Shown here one piece after another: positions 1 through 9,042 of a DNA stretch of 64,000 nt (positions are counted from its first letter, which is position 1; each line of letters begins with the position of its first letter). The stretch comes from Owenweeksia sp. (GTDB taxonomy: Bacteria > Bacteroidota > Bacteroidia > Flavobacteriales > Schleiferiaceae): NCBI GenBank assembly GCA_002695025.1, contig NZNV01000019.1, positions 93,620 to 157,619 of the forward strand. Reading direction: 5' to 3'. The notes under the pieces were generated by a model, which saw only the letters and a program-made list of their open reading frames with translations, did not search any database and was not told the origin of the DNA. A program made the position numbers and the translations under genes.

Positions 1-1
1 T

Positions 2-769
2 CCCGGCAAACTCACCGAGAAGCAGATCCTACGCACGCACGATGAACAGTATTGGAGTAAACTGAAGGCCTGCGGGCTCAGCCGGGCGGAGGAGCGAAAA
101 ACCGGCTTCCCCCTGTCTCCGGAACTGGTGGAAAGAGAGATCACTATTTGCCAGGGCACCCTTGACAATTGCCGGTATGCCAAACAATATGGCGTATCCA
201 TGAACATTGCGGGCGGAACTCACCATGCTTATACCGATCATGGTGAAGGCTTTTGCCTGCTGAACGACATTGCGCTGGCTTCGCATTGGTTACTGGATAA
301 AGGTGAAGCTTCCCAAATACTGGTGGTAGATCTGGATGTACACCAGGGCAATGGTACCGCAAAGATCATGGAACATGAACCACGCGTTTTCACCTTTTCC
401 ATGCATGGAGCGCACAATTATCCGCTCCACAAGGAAAAGTCAGACCTGGACATTGAGCTACCGGATGGAACCGGGGATGAGTACTATCTGCAGCAATTGC
501 AAAATACCCTTCCCCGCCTGTTGGATGAAGTGGAGCCGGATTTTATCTTTTTCCAGAGCGGAGTGGATGTATTGAAAACCGACAAGCTGGGCCGGCTTGG
601 CCTCAGCCAGGAAGCTTGTAAGGAACGTGACCGAACGGTGTTTACCCTTTGTAAAAAGAACAACATTCCCGTAGCGGTGAATATGGGCGGAGGGTATTCC
701 GAACGCCTGGCTGACATTGTAGACGCCCACGCCAATACTTTCCGCCTGGCGCAGGAAATATGGTTTTAG
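2..769 (+). CDS. Histone deacetylase-family amidohydrolase (5' truncated by window)
   Basis: Zinc-dependent amidohydrolase of the arginase/deacetylase fold (histone deacetylase, AcuC and acetylpolyamine amidohydrolase group), probably cytoplasmic. The frame is open from base 2, so the start lies upstream of the window and about 255 C-terminal residues are present. Visible signatures are the tandem catalytic histidines in GGTHHAY, the metal-ligand segment DLDVHQGNGT, and a late glycine-rich GGGYS motif typical of the active-site loop. It ends in TAG at 767-769. The bacterial members deacetylate small molecules or proteins, and the substrate cannot be told from sequence. No partner is adjacent, because the next gene is convergent. 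There is no signal peptide information because the N-terminus is missing. Confidence 0.9.
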   Translation, partial: PGKLTEKQILRTHDEQYWSKLKACGLSRAEERKTGFPLSPELVEREITICQGTLDNCRYAKQYGVSMNIAGGTHHAYTDHGEGFCLLNDIALASHWLLDKGEASQILVVDLDVHQGNGTAKIMEHEPRVFTFSMHGAHNYPLHKEKSDLDIELPDGTGDEYYLQQLQNTLPRLLDEVEPDFIFFQSGVDVLKTDKLGRLGLSQEACKERDRTVFTLCKKNNIPVAVNMGGGYSERLADIVDAHANTFRLAQEIWF

Positions 770-877
770 AAAAAGACAGCGATCTGTACTTCAGCTACGG
801 TAACCTATTCCGCACAGTCCGGAATCCGGGCGCTTATGAATAGCTGGTAAGCCTGGACCTAGCCAGGAAGTTTATCC

Positions 878-3088
878 CTAACGTGGTTTAGTGTAGAAAT
901 TAAGAATGGGGATATCCACTACCACAAAAACAGAATAGCGCACATAATGGTCGCTTACCGTACTCACTGTAGTCGCTGTAACATCGTGAAGTTTTGGACC
1001 AATCTGAGCGCCTCCTCCAATGGAAAGTGGCATTTTATTTAAACCTACCACAAAAAAAGCTCCCGGGGAGACAATATCCTTCAACTCTATATCCGGTACA
1101 CTCTCGGTTTCAGGATCATCAAAGCGAAAAGAAGCCAGCGCTCCCACATCTACAATAGATAGAAAAAGAGACAGGGAGGTGCCATTTTCCGGTTTACTTC
1201 TTACACTTGTACTTATGACTAATCCCACGGGGGCAGACAAACCAAAGGTAGGTTTGAATTTTGCCTCCCCGTTGATCTTCATATTTTCATAACCGTAATG
1301 CAAACCTACGTAGCCATTTAGGGCTACATTAAAAGCGGTGTTCCGCTTGATGCGTGAACTTCCTGCCGGCAAGGCAGCTGCCTCAATGGCCTCCTGTACC
1401 TGTGCACTGTTTTCTGCCCTGGCCACTGTAGCCGCAAAATTTCCATACGTCCTTAAAAAATCTGAAATGCGCGACTGGTACTCCGCATACTTCTTTTCAT
1501 AGTCTTCTATATCCAGCGCTTCAAACTGTTTTTTCAGTGTATTGCGGTCGGAAGAATATCTTCCTACGATGGCTAATATGGAGTCCTGGAGTGGTTTGGA
1601 GATAGCGGCTTTCACTTCATAATTGCTGAGTAATTGTTTTAGGCCAGCTACATTTTCACCGTCCTTTATAGCTTTCTCAAAGGCATCTTCAAATTCTTCG
1701 CGCTGTGCAAGCACCGCCTGGGAAACCGCTTCACTGTGATCTTCTGCAGGTTTCACCACGTATTCCTGGTAAAGGCTTACCAATTCCGAAACAGCCGATG
1801 CATATCTCTTTTCATTGATGTCCACGTACATATCGCCAAGGGAATGGGTGAGCTTCAGAAAGCGGTCAAAGCCCAGCGGGACTTTTTCACCTGACACAAG
1901 CTGGTAGGTTTTCTTCACGGTTTCCAGGAAGTTAAGGGAGGCCTGCATCAACTCATAAAAGTCCGTATAGTTAGCTTTCTGCCCTTGCTGCTGAAGATTA
2001 AGGATATAACTGAGTTTAACATCTATCTCCTTGCCTTCCTGAACCACCGGGCTAATCAAGGCTATAGCGGTATCACGGAATTTTGAAAAATCCTGATTTC
2101 CTTTTTCCAGGAAGTCGAGCACCGGCCGGTTCCCAATCCGGAGTTGTTGATTATGTTCAATTTCAAACAACTCCAGTTGCTGATACAGGAGCCCCAGGTA
2201 TAGCTTTAAGGTAACCTCATCTTTGAGTTCTGCAAAATCCTGGGATCTTACCCAATACGAACCGTTGGCGGGAGTATCATTTCGGAGCGACTGGGAAATG
2301 GTATTCAGAAGAGCAAGTGACGGATAGATATTGCTATTGATAGAATCCAGATGTGCCGGACTGGCTTCATAGCTTATGTAGCTATTCAGTGCATCTCCAA
2401 TATGCTTATCATCGTTAAGCTGCATGACCAGGTATAAACCGTCCGACAAAATGATCCTCAATACCGGGTTCTGAGCAAACACCTGATCCATACTCGGGTC
2501 TTGGATCAGCTGCCTGAGGTGCGGCAAAAGTGACGTAAGGTCTTGTTGAAACGCGGTACGTAGGGACTCCAGGTAAGCAGAGAATCGATAAATGTCATCC
2601 CCTATGGCTTCCAGCCTTTGGAAGGTAGAAGGGAATAGTATCTGCAATTGCCGTTGTGCTTCCAGTTGTTCTTTGAATTTTTCGAAGAAAGCTACCGACA
2701 ATTCCTGCTTGGTCCGCTCTACGAGAAAACGGGCCAGACCGTCAGCGATGTGGGTTACATTAAAACCGGATAGGCCTCCCAATGAAAAATCGCTGGGCAC
2801 ATTTGGCTGATCACTTGGTGCTATACTTTGACTTGCCGAATGTGATAATGCTATAAATGGATTATTCTCAAAATCCTTGGCAATCCCTTGATACGTTGAG
2901 TAGACAGAGTGATTTTTCAGTATATCCATTAAGGTGGCCGAGTCTTGCTGAAGAAACTGCACCTGACCTTCTGATAATCGGTGATCCAGGGTTCGCAAAG
3001 TCAATGCGTCTTTAAAAGCCAATTGGGGAAATACCGGCCCTGAAAATAGGCATACAGTAAAAATGAGCAGTAGTCTACAGGTTTTCAT
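878..3088 (-). CDS. Secreted protein of unknown function, 736 aa, with possible C-terminal beta-barrel
   Basis: I do not recognise this family. The N-terminus (MKTCRLLLIFTVCLFSGPVF) is a signal peptide, so export is likely. Residues of roughly 30-560 are rich in amphipathic helices (leucine, glutamine and glutamate-rich, no repeats seen). From about residue 575 the pattern changes to alternating polar and hydrophobic segments with glycine and aromatic residues (for example GYVGLHYGYEN, GAFFVVGLNKMPLSIGGG), which suggests an outer-membrane barrel or barrel-like end. The start overlaps the end of the upstream subtilase gene by 14 nt, so the two are co-transcribed and probably translationally coupled. 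This suggests the protein is a partner, substrate or anchor of the protease (inference). Confidence 0.8.
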   Translation of the reverse strand: MKTCRLLLIFTVCLFSGPVFPQLAFKDALTLRTLDHRLSEGQVQFLQQDSATLMDILKNHSVYSTYQGIAKDFENNPFIALSHSASQSIAPSDQPNVPSDFSLGGLSGFNVTHIADGLARFLVERTKQELSVAFFEKFKEQLEAQRQLQILFPSTFQRLEAIGDDIYRFSAYLESLRTAFQQDLTSLLPHLRQLIQDPSMDQVFAQNPVLRIILSDGLYLVMQLNDDKHIGDALNSYISYEASPAHLDSINSNIYPSLALLNTISQSLRNDTPANGSYWVRSQDFAELKDEVTLKLYLGLLYQQLELFEIEHNQQLRIGNRPVLDFLEKGNQDFSKFRDTAIALISPVVQEGKEIDVKLSYILNLQQQGQKANYTDFYELMQASLNFLETVKKTYQLVSGEKVPLGFDRFLKLTHSLGDMYVDINEKRYASAVSELVSLYQEYVVKPAEDHSEAVSQAVLAQREEFEDAFEKAIKDGENVAGLKQLLSNYEVKAAISKPLQDSILAIVGRYSSDRNTLKKQFEALDIEDYEKKYAEYQSRISDFLRTYGNFAATVARAENSAQVQEAIEAAALPAGSSRIKRNTAFNVALNGYVGLHYGYENMKINGEAKFKPTFGLSAPVGLVISTSVRSKPENGTSLSLFLSIVDVGALASFRFDDPETESVPDIELKDIVSPGAFFVVGLNKMPLSIGGGAQIGPKLHDVTATTVSTVSDHYVRYSVFVVVDIPILNFYTKPR

Positions 3089-4133
3089 AAGCTTTGATAG
3101 GGTTGATTATTAAATGACGGTCAGAGGTTACAGCGGGTGTTGCCGTATTTTGAAGTAAGGTTTTAAAGAAAAGCAAAGAGTAGTCAATATTCTTTTTTCT
3201 GCAGGCCTGGATAAGCAGAGCAAGCGAAGAAGCCACAAATGGTGTGGCCTGGCTTGTGCCAGACATCCTTTTGTAGGATGACTCTTTGAAGGTAGAATAG
3301 ATGTTCTCCCCGGGTGCCAAAAGGTCTATCCTGGAGGCTACTGAAGAATTGGCCTGAACAGCTTTAGTACGAGTAGACGCTCCAATGGCCAGTACATGAT
3401 CAAAACCGGCCGGAAAGAGAATCCGATTACGGTCCGTCTCAAAATTACCCGCTGCACAAACTACTATAATGGATTTCTGAACGGCAGCTTGAATACTTTC
3501 AAATAAGCGATCATCATGTTTTTCAAAACCTTTACTAATGGATAGTATATCTACATTTTTGGAAACGGCCCAATCTACTGCGTTAGCCAGTAATTTCGGA
3601 TCATCACCCCATTCATTACTCGTTACTTTAGCCAAAAAAAGTTCGGACTGTGGTGCCATACCAAAAACCTCATTCTCATTATGCTTTCCATTGATAATCC
3701 CGGCTAAGTGTGTTCCGTGGCCTTCGTGATCATCCACTCCAGCTTGTTGGCTTTGGGAGAAATCCGCTGTATTTTCTGAACTTATATGCAGGTCCGGGTG
3801 ATCGAGCTGTACACCCGAATCCAAAACGGCAATTTTCACTCCTTCTCCTTTAAGTTCAAGGTCCCACAGTTTATTGATCCCATATTCCGTAATCCACCAT
3901 GGTAACGATGCACTTGGCAAGCTCAATGATTCACTTGCCTCAAAATCACCGCTCCACAAGTAGTCTCCATTACCATCTTTGAACCATACATCATTACCTC
4001 CAATGGATTCACCATTTACGTCTTCCAATATGCTGACCTCAAAACCTGCGAAGATCCTCCCCTTCTTATAATTTGCAGCACGCTCGGGGCGGCTGTACAG
4101 AAAAATATCAACGGGGGTCTTAAGCGTTCGCAT
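3075..4133 (-). CDS. Subtilase (S8 family serine peptidase) without signal peptide
   Basis: Subtilisin-fold serine endopeptidase, 352 aa. The catalytic triad is visible: Asp105 in AVLDSGVQLDHPDL, His139 in EGHGTHLAG, and Ser294 in SGTSQATPFVAS. The oxyanion asparagine lies in CAAGN at about 230. About 80 residues precede the catalytic domain. They include FKDGNGDYLWSGDF, which looks like a small SH3-like beta domain seen in front of some bacterial hydrolases (tentative). No signal peptide or I9 propeptide can be recognised, which is odd for a subtilase. The protein is either cytoplasmic or exported by an unusual route. It is the first gene of a two-gene unit with the 736-aa secreted protein (14-nt overlap). 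About 230 nt separate it from the trypsin-like gene upstream, with only a weak 7-bp inverted repeat at 4240-4261 in between. Confidence 0.93.
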   Translation of the reverse strand: MRTLKTPVDIFLYSRPERAANYKKGRIFAGFEVSILEDVNGESIGGNDVWFKDGNGDYLWSGDFEASESLSLPSASLPWWITEYGINKLWDLELKGEGVKIAVLDSGVQLDHPDLHISSENTADFSQSQQAGVDDHEGHGTHLAGIINGKHNENEVFGMAPQSELFLAKVTSNEWGDDPKLLANAVDWAVSKNVDILSISKGFEKHDDRLFESIQAAVQKSIIVVCAAGNFETDRNRILFPAGFDHVLAIGASTRTKAVQANSSVASRIDLLAPGENIYSTFKESSYKRMSGTSQATPFVASSLALLIQACRKKNIDYSLLFFKTLLQNTATPAVTSDRHLIINPIKAYENL

Positions 4134-4363
4134 TTGTCAGATACATTTTAGGTGGACAATACGATTTTGCAGGTATGGTATAAGCGAATTTCATGAAGGT
4201 TTGGTTTATTGCTAATTTATGAAATCAGAGCACGGGGCAGAATCACGGAATCTGGTGATTCACGCTAACGTTTTTAGGCTATATCGTTATCCCTTTAACG
4301 ACCCCCCTTCCCCGAAACTTAAAAGTTCCAGTATTCCTGGTTGCCGCCAGCAGTCCACACAAA

Positions 4364-4960
4364 TTATGGTGCTTTGGGGTTGAGCCCGAAAGCAGCCACT
4401 ACTTTGGCAATATTTACTCCCCAGGCTACACTCCCCTCGTTGTTACCCCAATAGTGTAATGCGTGTACCGTAAATGGAGGGATCCAATCCAGCCATACTG
4501 TACCACTATCCCCGGGCAGGGAAACATTAGGCACACCCCTTAGGGTAACCGGGCCTTTTTTATACCCTTGCACCACCGCTTGCGTCCATAGTGAACTGGA
4601 TCCCTTTTTGTACACGGGTAAGCCCTTGCTGAGCTTAGAGGAATCCAGTTTACCTATGGCGTAATTTTCAACTTTATACACCTGCACATCCAGCCCGGAA
4701 TTTTCGTCTATATGTACCAGGGAAGCATCAATAGCTTCGCTGGTATCTCCTACCGTACCCAGGTAAGAAAACTGACCCGGGGCAGTTTCTACTTCCACCC
4801 GGTCACCGAACTGACCTTTAACGGGATCGGTATTAAAACCGTACAACACATGATGATTGGTGAGCCCCACCTTTTGCTGGCCCCGAAGCACTACGATGCC
4901 TAATGTACCGGATGAACCGGTACGGGCATTACGGATACGCATACCACCACTTACTTTCAT
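4364..4960 (-). CDS. Trypsin-fold serine peptidase (S1-like, Nal1-type), 198 aa
   Basis: A small chymotrypsin-fold peptidase. The triad can be read as His37 in LTNHHVLYG, Asp78 in AIDASLVHI, and Ser152 in SLPGDSGTVWLD. The GDSG box is diagnostic. At 198 aa it is a minimal protease domain, resembling the Nal1-like or trypsin-like peptidases found as stand-alone bacterial proteins. There is no signal peptide and no cysteine for disulfides, so it may act in the cytoplasm unless exported otherwise. The start codon lies 9 nt after the stop of the LpxR-like gene, and the two are probably co-transcribed with the multiheme cytochrome upstream. The start ATG is preceded by AAAAAGGTAGT, a plausible ribosome binding site. 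Confidence 0.85.
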   Translation of the reverse strand: MKVSGGMRIRNARTGSSGTLGIVVLRGQQKVGLTNHHVLYGFNTDPVKGQFGDRVEVETAPGQFSYLGTVGDTSEAIDASLVHIDENSGLDVQVYKVENYAIGKLDSSKLSKGLPVYKKGSSSLWTQAVVQGYKKGPVTLRGVPNVSLPGDSGTVWLDWIPPFTVHALHYWGNNEGSVAWGVNIAKVVAAFGLNPKAP

Positions 4961-4969
4961 ACTACCTTT

Positions 4970-6202
4970 TTAAAGTATCCATCCAAAAGCAAGGGTTCCC
5001 CAACCGTGCGGCATGCCTCCTGACCTCTTGAACTCCCGCGTACGGGCTCCCAGACCGCCCCTTAAATAAGTAGTACGAAAAATGATGTGAAGATTGGCAT
5101 TCCAGAGAATAGTAAGGCGCTCAATATCCGATCCGCTTAAGGTATAAGGGTCGTCAGACCATGGCAGTCCCTGCAGGAGCGCGTTGTACCCCCATACATT
5201 GAGGTGTGCCTTGGCATCAAAGAAAACCTGGAAATCTCCCTTCTTACATTTTCCAATCTCATAAGAATCATAATTCACTCCACCCACCTCATCTTTTTTT
5301 GCATTGTCCCGTTCAGCGCGACCTATATCCAGGGAAAACATACTGGGGATGGATTGTCCATCGGTATCAGGTGCTCTCCCAATGACCAGGCCCAAGGTTC
5401 CCCGCGCACGGGTATAGGTACCCAGGGAAACCCCTCCACCCCAATACGGTGTAACCCAACGTTTAACAGGAGTTCCGCTTTCATTAAAAGCCCTGAGCAA
5501 AGGGCGGTAGGCAGTAGCCTCATAGGATGCGGATAACCCGAAGCCATTGCTCACCTGCTGATCCCAACCTTGAGGGTTAGGCCGGGCATCAGGGTCATTG
5601 ATGCGTTGACCACTGTGAATGGCCGTTTGCACAAATTCCGCAATATGCAAACCCAGAATATCAAAGGTCAATGAAGTTTCCAGCATCCAGGGGCTGTTGG
5701 CACTACCGTACACCCGGCCGGTCCTTATAAAAAGCGTTGAAGCATAGGGCCGATCTGTAGTATCGGGCACTGCCAGGTCAAGGGCTTCCGGGGTAAAAGC
5801 ACTTACCCCAAAACCAAAATTGGAACGGAATTTATCCAATTGTCCTTCTCGCTCGTCAGACAGAAAACGTTTGCCTCCCGTAAAAAGGGCTTGATCCACA
5901 CCGGCCAGCAACCACGGAAAACCCAGTATCCTGGAATTGGTACCCGGTCCGAACCACTGAAGCTGGGCTCCCATGGTATAATTGGCGTCACGGTTAGGTC
6001 CCGCTACGTTCAAAAAATCCTGGTCGGATGAAAATATAAAACCGGTGATCCCGCGCTCGGTATACGAAGAACCGTATCGTGAGATATTTTTATTGGAATT
6101 ATTGTCAGCATTCCCATTGTTGGTAGTGGTAGGCTGGGCATACATATCCATCGTACCCAGCATTACGAGGCCGATGAGCTTCAGTTTAGTTTTCAATTTC
6201 AT
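4970..6202 (-). CDS. LpxR-like (DUF2219) outer-membrane protein
   Basis: Outer-membrane beta-barrel protein of the lipid A 3'-O-deacylase LpxR family, 410 aa. Family signatures are visible: DQDFLN followed by NYTMGAQLQWFGP near the N-terminus (the LpxR D-x-YTnG region), DRPYASTLFIRTGRVYG (the DRPYAG region), and PQGWDQQVSNGFGLSASYE (the PQGWDnQL region). MKLKTKLKLIGLVMLGTMDM ending in YAQ is a signal peptide. This decides the ATG start at 6202 over an in-frame GTG at 6229. LpxR removes the 3'-acyloxyacyl chain of lipid A. Whether this homologue keeps that activity is not known from sequence, and many Bacteroidota copies are uncharacterised. It sits 31 nt after the cytochrome gene and is likely in one transcript with it. 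Confidence 0.8.
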   Translation of the reverse strand: MKLKTKLKLIGLVMLGTMDMYAQPTTTNNGNADNNSNKNISRYGSSYTERGITGFIFSSDQDFLNVAGPNRDANYTMGAQLQWFGPGTNSRILGFPWLLAGVDQALFTGGKRFLSDEREGQLDKFRSNFGFGVSAFTPEALDLAVPDTTDRPYASTLFIRTGRVYGSANSPWMLETSLTFDILGLHIAEFVQTAIHSGQRINDPDARPNPQGWDQQVSNGFGLSASYEATAYRPLLRAFNESGTPVKRWVTPYWGGGVSLGTYTRARGTLGLVIGRAPDTDGQSIPSMFSLDIGRAERDNAKKDEVGGVNYDSYEIGKCKKGDFQVFFDAKAHLNVWGYNALLQGLPWSDDPYTLSGSDIERLTILWNANLHIIFRTTYLRGGLGARTREFKRSGGMPHGWGTLAFGWIL

Positions 6203-6233
6203 GTTCTTTTGGTTGATTTGTATGAGCACTATT

Positions 6234-8912
6234 TTAAGGAATACTGGTTTCAGCCTGCCCGGTAACCAGTTTCCAGCCTTCTACCGGGGTGTTTTTGGTA
6301 TTAAGGTGGCTGGCCAGGTAATACAGCCGCTGACCATCTTTTCCCTTAGCCGTATTAAATCGTTGATTAAGATAATACGGAGGAATGGATTGGTAATACA
6401 GGGTAGCTACAACTTTCCCTCCCTTGGCCTTTGCTGCGGGAATGTCGGTTTGGTACACTATGGCGTCCTGGCCTTTCCCGCTCATGTATAGTTCATCTCC
6501 CGTGGCCTTTCCGTGCGGATGTGTAGCTTCCACCATGTCCGGGTCCAGACCTTTGGGACCTTTAGGGGTCCATCCCTGTGGCAATAAACGGTTATCCTTC
6601 ACCACCTTGGCAATAGCTACAAAACTGGTGGTAAACTGGCCTTCCCAGTTTTTGGTAAGTTCCTGGTAGATCTGCACCTGGTCCTGGCGGGTAATGATTT
6701 GGTAATGGGGTTCATACTGCTGGACACCTTGTTCATTGGGTGTAAGGAATTCCGAAGGAAGAGGCTGGCCTTTGGCATCCACAACCACGCCTACACTATT
6801 GGTACGGCCTGAGGCCCACACTGTATCTCCATGCCTGTCTATCACCGCAAACTGCAGGAAAGCCCTTCTGAAGCCCACACCGGAAGGAAAACGATGCCCC
6901 ACGAGGTTGGTGAGCTTAACCTGTGCCCGCAACTTACCTTTCTCATAATCCACCTTTTCGATCTCCACCTGTACACTGTGTTCCTTAGCCAGGCGATTGG
7001 ACACCACTATGGCATTGCTCAAGCCGTAAAGCCCGGTCATGTAATCCTTTTTACGCACGCCCAACACATCGTCAAACTGGTTGAACATTTCCAGAGCGTA
7101 CAAATTGATCCCCAGCAAGGTATGCCTGCGATAATCCTGGCGCGTTTCCAGGGTAATATCCCCAAGTGCCGCCAGGTGATCGGCCTCCGGATAATCCTGG
7201 TCCTGGATATTGGCGATCTTAAAAGCCAGCTCATTTTTAGCCTTAAAGGGATATTGAGAAGGCATGTGACAATCCTGACAGGTTTGCACATTACTGCCTT
7301 TAGGCTCATACTCGTTCTGAAAAGAGCTGTTCAACCATTCCAGGTAAGTGGCCTGTTCGTAATGGGTACCATGCTGGTTGCCTTCCGCATCAAAAACCGG
7401 AAGGTTAATGGTATGGCAGCTGCCGCACAGGCGGGATGATTTGGTGTACTTACTGTACACAGGCTTAATACCTAAGCCATTATCCATAGCATGAATGGGA
7501 GGATTTTCAAAAGGCCCGTGTACTTCTCCGGGTGCTGACACTGCAAATTTCCCGGTTTCAATCTCTTTGAGGGATTTACCATCATCAATGATCTGGTGGC
7601 AGCTCATACAAGAGATCCCATCACGGGCCAGGGCACCGTATTTATTATACGGTTTGGTCATATCATAACCATCCTTACCGGAGTGGTATACAATTTCTTC
7701 TTTAAAGAGTGAATCCGGAGAATTATAGTCGATATGGAACTGACGTTGCCCCATCACCCCATGACAGCTAAAACACAGGTTCTGAATAGTATTGGGTAGG
7801 TTTTTCTGGTTGTGAATGGCTTTTTCACTTTCCAGTTGTGCAAAGAAAATCGGATCACGACCGGCAAGCCCCATCATGGACCAGCGCCATTCTCCATAAG
7901 GTGAAACATTCACCACTGAGTCTCCCTGTGCAGTGATCATATTGGGTAGGAAGGCACCACTCTGCCCATCATGGCAGGAAATACACTGATCTGAAGTGAG
8001 GAACTGACCCGGGCCTTTCGGGCCGGAGATCACATGATCATAGGTTTCCGGGGGAAAACGGCTTACATCCTTTGCCGCTACCGGCTTCATCTGGTGATAG
8101 GTCTGGAGAAAAGCTTCATTGATATACTCCTTCTGATCCTTCGCCTCATAACCTCCAACGGTCAATGCTTTAGCCAGTTTTTCATGGGCATCCTCATAAC
8201 CGTTAAATTCATTGGTTTGCCAAGAGTTATCCACGTAATAGGAAATGGGCGTTCCGGGTTCCCCTTCAATATTGGACAGGCTACTGAAGGTAAATTCCTT
8301 TTCAGCAGAGGCATGGCAGCGGATACAATAATTACCAAAGCCGGAATTGGGGTAATCAAAAGGGTATTTATTAAGGGGATCAACCGGCTGACCCGGTGCA
8401 TAATAACTCCAGAACCAACCATCCTTGGAGCCATTCTTATCCTTCACCATTACCGTCCATCCATCAAAGAGCTTTGCATCCTTATCATGAATGAGCTCAC
8501 TCAACTCCTTCATAGTACTATGGGTATAGCGCTGCGCAGGAGCTGAATACATTACTTTTACAATCATGGCTCCGTCCGGGATTTCCCCTTCCCGACCGTT
8601 CTTCAGCCACCTGATCACTTCCGGGGAGTAATAGATCACCACTGCGGGGTGAACACCGTACATCTGGCCGTTTACAAAAGGACCGGTATTCCGTACACCT
8701 TTATCCCTCTTCCAGCCTAGTTTTTCGTACTCCAGCTTATCCAGGAAACTGTACAAAAGATCTTCGTATTGATCCAGGGGTAAAGTACTGGGTAGCGGAA
8801 GCGGGGATGGTCTCCCGGCATCGTTCCGCACATGATCATCAATTTTATAAAGTGAAAATCCTAATAGGAAAAGTGCGGTCAATACCGCAAGGATCTTGAT
8901 CGGGCGCATCAT
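6234..8912 (-). CDS. Six-heme c-type cytochrome with N-terminal P460-like domain
   Basis: Exported multiheme cytochrome, 892 aa. The N-terminus (MMRPIKILAVLTALFLLGFS) is an uncleaved-looking membrane anchor or signal. The ATG at 8912 is preferred over a TTG at 8942. Six CXXCH heme-attachment motifs are visible: CIRCH, CISCH, CFSCH, CMSCH, CGSCH and CQDCH, in that order. The first lies at the end of a domain of about 200 residues with DGAMIVKVMY, GWFWSYYAPG and YPNSGFGNY. That pattern resembles cytochrome P460, where a lysine cross-links to the heme. The remaining five motifs lie in a larger multiheme domain, followed by a heme-free beta-rich region from about residue 640. The likely role is periplasmic electron transfer or redox catalysis. 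The substrate is unknown. It is the first gene of the minus-strand cluster ending with the trypsin-like peptidase. Confidence 0.88.
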   Translation of the reverse strand: MMRPIKILAVLTALFLLGFSLYKIDDHVRNDAGRPSPLPLPSTLPLDQYEDLLYSFLDKLEYEKLGWKRDKGVRNTGPFVNGQMYGVHPAVVIYYSPEVIRWLKNGREGEIPDGAMIVKVMYSAPAQRYTHSTMKELSELIHDKDAKLFDGWTVMVKDKNGSKDGWFWSYYAPGQPVDPLNKYPFDYPNSGFGNYCIRCHASAEKEFTFSSLSNIEGEPGTPISYYVDNSWQTNEFNGYEDAHEKLAKALTVGGYEAKDQKEYINEAFLQTYHQMKPVAAKDVSRFPPETYDHVISGPKGPGQFLTSDQCISCHDGQSGAFLPNMITAQGDSVVNVSPYGEWRWSMMGLAGRDPIFFAQLESEKAIHNQKNLPNTIQNLCFSCHGVMGQRQFHIDYNSPDSLFKEEIVYHSGKDGYDMTKPYNKYGALARDGISCMSCHQIIDDGKSLKEIETGKFAVSAPGEVHGPFENPPIHAMDNGLGIKPVYSKYTKSSRLCGSCHTINLPVFDAEGNQHGTHYEQATYLEWLNSSFQNEYEPKGSNVQTCQDCHMPSQYPFKAKNELAFKIANIQDQDYPEADHLAALGDITLETRQDYRRHTLLGINLYALEMFNQFDDVLGVRKKDYMTGLYGLSNAIVVSNRLAKEHSVQVEIEKVDYEKGKLRAQVKLTNLVGHRFPSGVGFRRAFLQFAVIDRHGDTVWASGRTNSVGVVVDAKGQPLPSEFLTPNEQGVQQYEPHYQIITRQDQVQIYQELTKNWEGQFTTSFVAIAKVVKDNRLLPQGWTPKGPKGLDPDMVEATHPHGKATGDELYMSGKGQDAIVYQTDIPAAKAKGGKVVATLYYQSIPPYYLNQRFNTAKGKDGQRLYYLASHLNTKNTPVEGWKLVTGQAETSIP

Positions 8913-8927
8913 GGTAAAGTTTGGTTT

Positions 8928-8944
8928 AATTGGTGATACCAATT
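8928..8944. promoter_or_regulatory. Inverted repeat upstream of the multiheme cytochrome
   Basis: Perfect 7-bp arms AATTGGT and ACCAATT separated by GAT. The symmetry extends outward to TTTAA/TTTAAA with a single-base slip. It ends 16 nt before the cytochrome start codon, so it is either an operator or a short leader hairpin. No regulator gene is adjacent. Confidence 0.5.
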
Positions 8945-9042
8945 TAAAACAATTCCTTTACAAGGCGGAGAAAATCAACTAAATAGACAGGATTATTGCT
9001 TGAGTGAAAGGCTTTACCCAACGGTGGTACGGACCAGCGTTA

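Noticed and set aside
770..877. Possible hairpin CCTGG/CCAGG between the deacetylase and the 736-aa gene
   Set aside because: 5-bp stem with no T-run. The convergent stops are explained without it.
4240..4261. Inverted repeat GAATCAC/GTGATTC between the subtilase and trypsin-like genes
   Set aside because: 7-bp stem, 8-nt loop, no useful T-run on the minus strand and not at a promoter-like distance. Too weak to call a terminator or operator.
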